Shown: positions 1-4,887 of the stretch, piece by piece
Numbering within the stretch: position 1 is the first letter of the stretch
Layout: the number at the start of each line of letters is the position of its first letter
Assembly: GCA_022616085.1 (NCBI GenBank)
Contig: JAKEFN010000075.1
Location: 1 to 5,205 of the forward strand
Source: a bacterium
GTDB taxonomy: Bacteria; Patescibacteriota; Minisyncoccia; Phycocordibacterales; JAKEFN01
DNA: 5,205 bases
Reading direction: 5' to 3'
Position numbers and translations under genes: made by a program
The notes under the pieces: generated by a model
Seen by the model: only the letters and a program-made list of their open reading frames with translations
What the model was told of the DNA's origin: nothing
Database searches by the model: none

Positions 1-12
1 CACTCTTTTCAT
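1..12 (-). CDS. Possible first four codons of the next gene (cut by the window edge)
   Basis: Three bases after the map stop there is an ATG (10-12) followed by AAA AGA GTG, reading Met-Lys-Arg-Val to the edge. The position fits the next gene of the transcript; infA or rpmJ commonly follows map, but four residues are too few to identify it. No clear Shine-Dalgarno is visible. It could equally be a chance ATG in a spacer. Confidence 0.3.
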
Positions 13-15
13 TAT

Positions 16-771
16 TTATGTAAGTATTTCCGCTTCGCTATCAGTAACAAGTATCGTATGCTCAAAGTGAGCGGAGAGCGATCCGTCTTTTGTTCGCCAT
101 GCATAGCCATCTTTCCCGAGCATCACTTTTTCAGTCCCCAGGTTAAGCATGGGCTCAATGGCAAGCACCATGCCGGACATAAGCTTCGGTCCCGTCCCGC
201 GGCGTCCGATATTCGGAATGTAGGGCTCTTCGTGTTGGCGATGCCCCACGCCATGCCCGCCGAGTATCTCGACAATTCCATACCCGAGAGGTCGCGCAAA
301 AGACTCAACCGCGTATCCGATATCTCCGATCCTTCCGCCTCCCCGTGCCGCGCCAATCCCGCGCATGAGCGCTTCGCGCGTATCTTCAATGAGCTTCCAC
401 GCAATAGGCGAAATGTTTCCAACCGGAACAGTTATCGCCGAATCGGTAAAAAACCCCTTATGCTTTACGCCAAAATCAAGTCCGACAATATCGCCGTCTT
501 CAAGAATTCTCTCCCCCGGAATGCCGTGGACCACTTCATCATTCACCGAAACGCACAAAGCCGCGGGATATGGGTAATCCGCGCCATCGGGCCGGTAATT
601 CAAAAAAGCGGGAGTATCGCCCGCTTCTTCTATAAGCTCTCTCGCATACGCGTCAAGTTCCTTCGTTTTTACGCCGGGAACAGCCCGCGCCGCGACTTTC
701 TCCCGAATTTCGGCTAACCGTTTTCCCCCTTCGCGGAGAATTGACAGTTCATCTTTTGAGTAAATATTCAT
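16..771 (-). CDS. map: Methionine aminopeptidase, type I
   Basis: Removes the initiator methionine from nascent proteins at the ribosome exit; a cytosolic two-metal enzyme of the pita-bread fold. Its 251 residues compare with 264 in E. coli. All expected metal ligands are present: Asp99 in GLDFG (97-101), Asp110 in FFTDSA (107-112), His173 in GGHGVGH (171-177), Glu206 in LAIEPM (203-208) and Glu237 in AHFEHT (234-239). Substrate-binding His82 lies in NDEVVHGIPG (77-86) and His180 in HEEP (180-183). There is no N-terminal zinc-finger or other extension, which makes it type I, subclass a-like. The start is the ATG at 771, overlapping the kinase stop by 4 nt; the stop is TAA. A Tyr/Pro-rich stretch, ADYPYPAAL (64-72), precedes the conserved core. 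Function is secure. Confidence 0.96.
   Translation of the reverse strand: MNIYSKDELSILREGGKRLAEIREKVAARAVPGVKTKELDAYARELIEEAGDTPAFLNYRPDGADYPYPAALCVSVNDEVVHGIPGERILEDGDIVGLDFGVKHKGFFTDSAITVPVGNISPIAWKLIEDTREALMRGIGAARGGGRIGDIGYAVESFARPLGYGIVEILGGHGVGHRQHEEPYIPNIGRRGTGPKLMSGMVLAIEPMLNLGTEKVMLGKDGYAWRTKDGSLSAHFEHTILVTDSEAEILT
768..771 (-). other. ATGA stop/start overlap between the NMP kinase and map
   Basis: On the coding strand the four bases ATGA hold both the map start (ATG, 769-771) and the kinase stop (TGA, 768-770). There is no clear Shine-Dalgarno in the end of the kinase gene (GCTCTAAAGTTGAA precedes the ATG), so map is probably translated by termination-reinitiation coupled to the kinase. 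Confidence 0.85.
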
Positions 772-1367
772 TTCAACTTTAGAGCAGTTTCCTCAATGAT
801 GCGCATAATTTCTTTATGTATATCTTCTTCCGATCCGATTCCGCTTATTCTCACCGCTTTTCCGATAGATAAAAAATAGTCGAACACGGGCGCACTGATG
901 TTCCTATAGTTCAAGAGTCGTGTCGGAACGTAGTGATCATCTTCCCGCATTTCCGTCACTTTTCTTTTTTCAGCCCGACGAGTCGCCTCTTCATCCGAAA
1001 CCTCAAGATCTACGACTATATAAGGAATGCTAAGCCACTTCGTCACTTCTTCAAAGAGACGCGCTTCTTCCAACGACCTCCCCACTCCTTCAAAAACCAC
1101 GCCATCGCCGGAACGAAACCGTATCAAAACGCCCAGAAACATATGAAAGGGCGCCCACCACGGCATGAGTCCTCCCATATCTATTGTCTCACTAATCCGT
1201 TTGGCATAGGTCGTATCCTGTTTTTTGAGTTCGCGAAACGCATTTCCTGTTGAAAAAAGCTCGTAGTGGAGCTTGTCGGCAAGGAGACCCGCCTGTGTAC
1301 CCTTACCGCTATACGGTTTTCCGGTAAAAACAATGCAAGAAAATTTTTTGCTTATTGCGCTGTTCAT
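768..1367 (-). CDS. Short (LID-less) adenylate-kinase-like nucleoside monophosphate kinase
   Basis: Probable transfer of phosphate from ATP to a nucleoside monophosphate, most likely AMP, in the cytoplasm. Its position between secY and map is that of adk in many bacteria. Of 199 residues, the P-loop is GKPYSGKGTQ (16-25) and the NMP-binding site is STGNAFR (39-45), where adenylate kinases usually have STGDMLR. The segment MGGLMPWW (64-71) replaces G-x-L-V-P-D, and EGVGRSLEEA (93-102) replaces the D-G-F-P-R motif, keeping its Arg97. RRAEKRK (130-136) is joined directly to MREDDHYVPTRLLNY (140-154), so the 30-40 residue LID is missing. Arg141 and Arg150 match the catalytic arginines R156 and R167 of E. 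coli Adk, and SAPVFDYF (158-165) is typical of the family. It starts at the ATG at 1367 with a good RBS and stops at TGA overlapping map. AMP preference is inferred; the altered motifs leave substrate open, so I give no symbol. Confidence 0.85.
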   Translation of the reverse strand: MNSAISKKFSCIVFTGKPYSGKGTQAGLLADKLHYELFSTGNAFRELKKQDTTYAKRISETIDMGGLMPWWAPFHMFLGVLIRFRSGDGVVFEGVGRSLEEARLFEEVTKWLSIPYIVVDLEVSDEEATRRAEKRKVTEMREDDHYVPTRLLNYRNISAPVFDYFLSIGKAVRISGIGSEEDIHKEIMRIIEETALKLK

Positions 1368-1374
1368 TTTTCGA

Positions 1375-1379
1375 TTCCT
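1375..1379 (-). promoter_or_regulatory. Shine-Dalgarno of the adenylate-kinase-like gene
   Basis: AGGAA on the coding strand, 7 nt before the ATG at 1367 and just after the gmk stop. This is the clearest Shine-Dalgarno in the window and fixes the start of the 199-residue product. It also shows that this genome does use anti-SD pairing, in contrast to the ribosomal-protein genes upstream. Confidence 0.7.
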
Positions 1380-1382
1380 AAA

Positions 1383-1955
1383 TTATCCGATAATTGTTCC
1401 AATAATTTTTGCAATCTCATTTTTCGCCTCCTCTATATGCCCTTCCGAGTTGCGAACGATATAATCCGCCGACTCTTTGAAAGATATTTCATCCTCGTAC
1501 CGGCGTCTTCTTTTTTCAAGTTCCTCATGGCTGATTTTTGCGCGGTTTGTAATCCGTTTGGTAAGTTCTTCCCAAGACCCGCTGTCAATAAAAATAATGA
1601 CAAGGCGCTCTCTTGGAATTCGCTCCTTTATAAGACGCGCTCCTTGGACTTCCACTTCCCGCAATACCACTTTGCCCGATTCAAGCGCGGGAAAAATCTC
1701 TGATTTGAGGGTTCCATACCAATGACCGCCATACGAAGCCGTCTCAAGAAACTCTCCGCGCGACTCCCGCTCTTTGAACTCGTCAATGCCGACGAAATGA
1801 TAGACGTCTCCTTCCTTTTCCCCGTCGCGTCGCGCGCGCGTCGTGCATGAAGTCGGATACACAATCTCCGGAAAACGCGCACGAATATATTCAATGAGCG
1901 TACTTTTGCCACTGCCTGATGGTCCGATAATTAATATCAATTTTCCCTCCTGCAT
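1383..1955 (-). CDS. gmk: Guanylate kinase
   Basis: Cytoplasmic enzyme converting GMP (or dGMP) and ATP to GDP and ADP, needed for GTP supply. Its 190 residues are slightly short of the usual 200-210. The P-loop is GPSGSGKST (11-19). The GMP-binding domain has SCTTRARRDGEKEGDVYHF (36-54), keeping the Ser, TTR, second Arg, G-E and Y-x-F of the family, then FLETASYGGHWYGT (69-82). The usual acidic motif L-x-D-x-Q-G-A appears as REVEVQGA (99-106), so Asp is replaced by Glu; this is conservative. The lid and C-terminal region includes RITNRAKISHEELEKRRRRY (134-153) and DYIVRNS (164-170). It starts at the ATG at 1955, 14 nt after secY, with a modest GAGAGAAG before it, and ends in TAA 15 nt before the next kinase. 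Guanylate kinase is not a standard member of this operon, but family assignment is firm. Confidence 0.94.
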   Translation of the reverse strand: MQEGKLILIIGPSGSGKSTLIEYIRARFPEIVYPTSCTTRARRDGEKEGDVYHFVGIDEFKERESRGEFLETASYGGHWYGTLKSEIFPALESGKVVLREVEVQGARLIKERIPRERLVIIFIDSGSWEELTKRITNRAKISHEELEKRRRRYEDEISFKESADYIVRNSEGHIEEAKNEIAKIIGTIIG

Positions 1956-1964
1956 AAGGCGCTT

Positions 1965-1969
1965 CTCTC
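1965..1969 (-). promoter_or_regulatory. Weak ribosome binding site of gmk
   Basis: On the coding strand GAGAG directly follows the secY stop codon and lies 9 nt before the gmk ATG at 1955. It is a partial match to the anti-Shine-Dalgarno complement GGAGG. It supports the chosen start but is not strong. Confidence 0.45.
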
Positions 1970-3241
1970 TTAATATTCCCTCATTGAGACCTGCGCGTCA
2001 ATCTTTTTTATAAGATCGAGAACGACCGATACCACGATGAGGAGCGCGGTGCCACCGATGGCGAGAGCGGTCAAGCCCGTAACCGCCTGCATCGCAAGCG
2101 GCAAAACCGCAATAAGCCCGAGAAATGTCGCGCCCATAAGGGTAATCCTCCCGACAATGCGCCCGATATGTTCGGCGGTTGTTTTTCCGGGGCGCACTCC
2201 CGGAATGAACGCGCCGCTTTTTTGGAGATTCGTTGCGATTGATTCCGGCTCAAAGGTGACTGCGGTATAAAAATAGGTAAAGAGAAATACCAAAATAAAA
2301 TAAAGGAGCGAATACACGATACCGTTGTTAAGGATGGTCGAAATAAAACCAGAAACCGCGCTCACGGCTTCGCTCTCGATTCCCGAAAGAAAATTCAAAA
2401 TCATCTGCGGGAAAAGGAGTATTGAAAGCGCAAAGATAATTGGAATAACTCCCGCCTGGTTCACCCGAAGGGGCAGATATGTCGAGACGCCGCCATACAC
2501 TTTCGACCCGCGCACGCGTTTTGCATATGTAATGGGAATAGGGCGTTCCGCTTCGGTTACGACAATAACTCCCGCAATAATCGCCACCGCGGCGGCCAAA
2601 AAACCGATGTATAAAGGAATTTGCGAAGGATCAAAAGTAAAAAGAACCTGACTTAGGGTTGTGGGGAGTCCCGCGATAATACCCGCAAAAATAATAAGTG
2701 ATACGCCATTTCCGACTCCGAACTCGGTGATAAGCTCCCCGATCCACATAAGAAGAAGCGAGCCCGCAGTAACGACGAGAATATTCACAATCCTGTCCAT
2801 GCTCGTGAGGTGCTCGAGAATTCCCTGCCGTTCAAGAATAAAAAGCAGTCCGAATCCCTGGAAAAGCGCGAGCGGTATGGTGAGAAGCCGCGAATATTGG
2901 GTGAATTTTCGCCGCCCCGCTTCGCCTTCTTCATGATAGAGCGCCTTAAGCTTCTCGGACATGACAGTGAGGAGCTGCATAATGATTGACGCCGTAATAT
3001 AGGGGGCAACGCCAAGCATAACGATAGAGAGGTTAGAAAGGCCCCCGCCGGAAAAAATGTTGAGAAGGCCGAGAAACTGATTGTTTGAGAGATATGATTC
3101 AAGACGAAACAGATCGACTCCGGGAGTCGGGACCGCGGCAAGCACGCGAAAAAGCGCGAGCGCGCCGATAACAAAAAGAATTCTGTTCCGAAGAGAAGAA
3201 TCGCCGAAAATGAGCTTAAGTTTATAAATGAGTTTATCCAT
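1970..3241 (-). CDS. secY: Preprotein translocase subunit SecY
   Basis: Channel-forming subunit of the Sec translocon in the cytoplasmic membrane; partners are SecE, SecG, SecA and the ribosome. It has 423 residues against 443 in E. coli. Ten membrane helices can be placed, at roughly 19-38, 72-92, 117-137, 149-170, 180-195, 209-229, 262-282, 308-328, 366-385 and 389-410. Family landmarks are PTPGVD (38-43), the plug stretch NIFSGGGLSNLS (61-72), APYITASIIMQLLTV (79-93), GVGNGVSLIIFAGIIAGLP (175-193), the C4 loop YAKRVRGSKVYGG (239-251) with NQAGVIPIIFA (261-271), and the C5 loop SGAFIPGVRPG (342-352). Arg350 corresponds to the SecA- and ribosome-interacting Arg357 of E. coli. The start is the ATG at 3241, behind a weak purine-rich stretch (GAGAAACGAAGA). 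It ends in TAA, 14 nt before gmk. I see no truncation or frameshift. Confidence 0.97.
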   Translation of the reverse strand: MDKLIYKLKLIFGDSSLRNRILFVIGALALFRVLAAVPTPGVDLFRLESYLSNNQFLGLLNIFSGGGLSNLSIVMLGVAPYITASIIMQLLTVMSEKLKALYHEEGEAGRRKFTQYSRLLTIPLALFQGFGLLFILERQGILEHLTSMDRIVNILVVTAGSLLLMWIGELITEFGVGNGVSLIIFAGIIAGLPTTLSQVLFTFDPSQIPLYIGFLAAAVAIIAGVIVVTEAERPIPITYAKRVRGSKVYGGVSTYLPLRVNQAGVIPIIFALSILLFPQMILNFLSGIESEAVSAVSGFISTILNNGIVYSLLYFILVFLFTYFYTAVTFEPESIATNLQKSGAFIPGVRPGKTTAEHIGRIVGRITLMGATFLGLIAVLPLAMQAVTGLTALAIGGTALLIVVSVVLDLIKKIDAQVSMREY

Positions 3242-3265
3242 GGTTCAGATCTTCGTTTCTCGTCT

Positions 3266-3715
3266 TTAGTTTACTGTGCCTCCCGCTTTTTCTATTTTCT
3301 CGCGCGCCGCTTTCGAAACAGCGCATCCCGCAACGGAAATTTTTTTTGCAATAGTCCCGTTTCCAAGAATTTTCACCTTCGCGGCGCTTCCGCGGCGAAA
3401 AGAAACAAGCCCTTTCTCGCGAAGCCACTCCGCGGTAACAAGGTCTCCGGCAGTTGCAACGCGTTCGATATCTCCGACGTTTACCGGCAAAGCCCGGACC
3501 ACTGCGTCATTTACCGTTCGCCCTCTGTTTTTTCCGAAGCCGCGCCGTTTCGGCATTCTTTTGATAACATCGCGCATCTCCGGACGCTTGCGATTGCCCG
3601 CGCGGGCTTTTTGCCCCTTGGTTCCCCTGCCGGAAGTTTTGCCTCGTGTCGCGCCGCGTCCGATGCGTTTCTTCTTCTTCAGAGGAGTATTCCTTTGTAA
3701 TTCATGTATTTGCAT
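3266..3715 (-). CDS. rplO: 50S ribosomal protein L15
   Basis: Late-assembly large-subunit protein that threads into 23S rRNA. Its 149 residues are close to the usual 144-150. The N-terminal half is the expected extended Arg/Gly/Lys-rich arm (RIGRGATRGKTSGRGTKGQK, 17-36, then KRMPKRRGFGKNRGR, 52-66). The C-terminal globular part holds the L15 signature: KVKILGNGTIAKKISV (113-128), then a conserved S-x-A-A-x-x-x-I-E-x-A-G-G pattern (134-146). The start is the ATG at 3715, 14 nt after the rpsE stop. That spacer (TTTCCACTACTATT on the coding strand) contains no Shine-Dalgarno. In most bacteria rpmD (L30) would sit directly upstream; here it is absent. The stop is TAA, 24 nt before secY. Confidence 0.96.
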   Translation of the reverse strand: MQIHELQRNTPLKKKKRIGRGATRGKTSGRGTKGQKARAGNRKRPEMRDVIKRMPKRRGFGKNRGRTVNDAVVRALPVNVGDIERVATAGDLVTAEWLREKGLVSFRRGSAAKVKILGNGTIAKKISVAGCAVSKAAREKIEKAGGTVN

Positions 3716-3729
3716 AATAGTAGTGGAAA

Positions 3730-4455
3730 TTAGATAGAGGGTTCGTGACGGGTTTCTTTCACGTCTTTTTCGTCAGAACTCTTTGCTTTTTCGGATTTTT
3801 TTGCTTCACCGTGGTCATTTTTTTTCTTCTTTTTCGGGATTGAAAGCATCTCAAGCGCCCGAAGCGCGGCAAAAGCGTTGTTGAGCTTATTCTTGCTTCT
3901 CGAAAAAATCTTTGCGGTTGTATCCGTAACGCCCGCAAGATCAAGCACGGTTCGGACGGAACTTCCGGCAACAAGGCCGCGCCCTTTTGCGGGTATCAAA
4001 ATAATGTCAGAGCTCGCAAATTTCACCTGAACTTCATGCGCGATAGACTTATCATCGGTGAGAGGAACGACGATCATGTTGCGCTTTGCATCGCGAGTCG
4101 CCTTTTCGATCGCAAGAGCGGTATTGCCCGCCTTGCCGAGCCCGACTCCCACCTGGCCATTCCTGTTCCCCGATACAATTGCAACGGAGAAACCGAACCG
4201 CCTTCCGCCTGCGACAACGCGGGTAACGCGCCTAATGCTTATGATCTTTTGATCCAACTCGGGTCGCGCGCGGCGAAAGCCGTCTTCACGATTGCCACCC
4301 CGCCGGCTTCCATGCTGCGGACCTCCCCCTCTTCTTTTCGGAAAATCACCGGAAAATTTTTTTCCTTCCGCTGAAACGGTTCCGGCATTCATAGAAGCGC
4401 CGAAACCGCCTGCATTCATATTCTTCCCTAATTCTGTTTTCTTTTCCGAAGCCAT
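3730..4455 (-). CDS. rpsE: 30S ribosomal protein S5 with long N- and C-terminal extensions
   Basis: Small-subunit protein near the decoding region and mRNA entry site, important for fidelity. I chose the ATG at 4455 (241 residues, MASEKK...). A TTG at 4476 in the same frame would add seven residues; neither start has a Shine-Dalgarno, and ATG is the stronger codon. With this start, residues 1-66 are an extension rich in Gly, Asn and Arg (RRGGG, SRRGG, FRRARP). The S5 N-terminal dsRNA-binding-like domain starts at about 67 (IISIRRVTRVVAGGRRFGFS, 71-90) and includes GNRNGQVGVGLGKAGN (96-111) and ATRDAKRNM (119-127). The C-terminal domain has GRGLVAGSSVRTVLDLAGV (158-176) and FSRSKNKLNNAFAAL (184-198). 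From 205 on there is a Lys/Glu/Ser tail. E. coli S5 has 167 residues, so about 70 residues are extra. Stop TAA; no rpmD follows. Confidence 0.95.
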   Translation of the reverse strand: MASEKKTELGKNMNAGGFGASMNAGTVSAEGKKFSGDFPKRRGGGPQHGSRRGGNREDGFRRARPELDQKIISIRRVTRVVAGGRRFGFSVAIVSGNRNGQVGVGLGKAGNTALAIEKATRDAKRNMIVVPLTDDKSIAHEVQVKFASSDIILIPAKGRGLVAGSSVRTVLDLAGVTDTTAKIFSRSKNKLNNAFAALRALEMLSIPKKKKKNDHGEAKKSEKAKSSDEKDVKETRHEPSI

Positions 4456-4496
4456 AATATATGTGCCAGATATCAATAAATAAAACTAAAATGATA

Positions 4497-4850
4497 CTAA
4501 AATTGCATGCCGCCTTCGCGCGCGCCGTCAGCAAACGCTTTTATCCTGCCGGTATATCGGAACCCTCCTCGGTCAAAAATAACGCGAGATATTTTCTTTC
4601 CCGCCGCCGCTTCCGCAATTTTCTTGCCTGCAAGAGCGGCGCGGAGCGTCTTTGTTTTTGCGGAAAAATCTTTGTCGCTTACGGAGAGGAGCGTTTGCCC
4701 TTTTTTGTCGTTTATAATTTGAGCAAATATCGCCTTGTTTGATCGATATATAGAAAGCCGCGGACGATTTTCCGTGCCGAAAATCATACTCCGAACGCGA
4801 CCGTGCCGGCGTATGCGCTTTTCATTTTTGATTTTTGATTTTGATTTCAT
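4497..4850 (-). CDS. rplR: 50S ribosomal protein L18
   Basis: 5S rRNA-binding protein of the central protuberance, working with L5. The 117 residues equal the usual bacterial length. The N-terminus (1-20) is very basic and low in complexity (alternating Lys/Ser, then KRIRRHGRVR). The core begins at RPRLSIYRSNKAIFAQ (29-44) and the C-terminus carries the L18 hallmark FDRGGFRYTGRIKAFAD (92-108) followed by GAREGG. The ATG at 4850 is the most upstream start possible, because an in-frame TAA lies two codons before it (4854-4856). The next Met, at residue 22, would remove most of the basic tail. There is no Shine-Dalgarno-like purine run in the 37-nt gap after rplF, so translation probably depends on coupling or on non-SD initiation. 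The stop is TAG. Confidence 0.96.
   Translation of the reverse strand: MKSKSKIKNEKRIRRHGRVRSMIFGTENRPRLSIYRSNKAIFAQIINDKKGQTLLSVSDKDFSAKTKTLRAALAGKKIAEAAAGKKISRVIFDRGGFRYTGRIKAFADGAREGGMQF
4821..4850 (-). repeat. A-rich short tandem repeat at the 5' end of rplR
   Basis: On the coding strand the first ten codons of rplR consist of near-repeats of AAATCA / AAAATCA / AAAAATCA ending in AAAAATGAA. They encode the alternating Lys/Ser/Ile N-terminus of L18. The unit length varies between 6 and 8 nt, so it is an imperfect low-complexity tract and not a clean microsatellite. It probably reflects an unstructured, A-rich initiation region that could help ribosomes start where no Shine-Dalgarno is present; that role is inference. 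Confidence 0.5.
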
Positions 4851-4887
4851 GGCTTATGTAAAATTGATATCCATACGCATTCGTCTG

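Noticed and set aside
58..717. A 219-codon open frame on the plus strand, antisense to map
   Set aside because: It lies fully inside map, whose catalytic residues are all present. The plus-strand product has no recognisable motif and looks like the mirror of a real coding frame.
1628..1912. A 94-codon minus-strand frame inside gmk, rich in Arg
   Set aside because: It overlaps the guanylate kinase P-loop and GMP-binding region in another frame; gmk clearly explains this DNA.
3242..3265. Spacer between rplO and secY considered as an intrinsic terminator
   Set aside because: No GC-rich stem followed by a U run on the coding strand; the 24 nt cannot form a convincing hairpin.
3276..3737. A 153-codon open frame on the plus strand opposite rplO
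   Set aside because: Its length and Pro/Arg/Phe bias follow from the Lys/Gly/Arg-rich codons of L15 on the other strand. No family resemblance and no start context.
4457..4490. AT-rich spacer upstream of rpsE with a TATATT resembling a -10 box
   Set aside because: The hexamer 17 nt upstream of it is TTTTAT, not a -35 match, and the TTGATA nearby is only 8 nt away. AT-rich spacers give such matches by chance, and the gene sits mid-operon.
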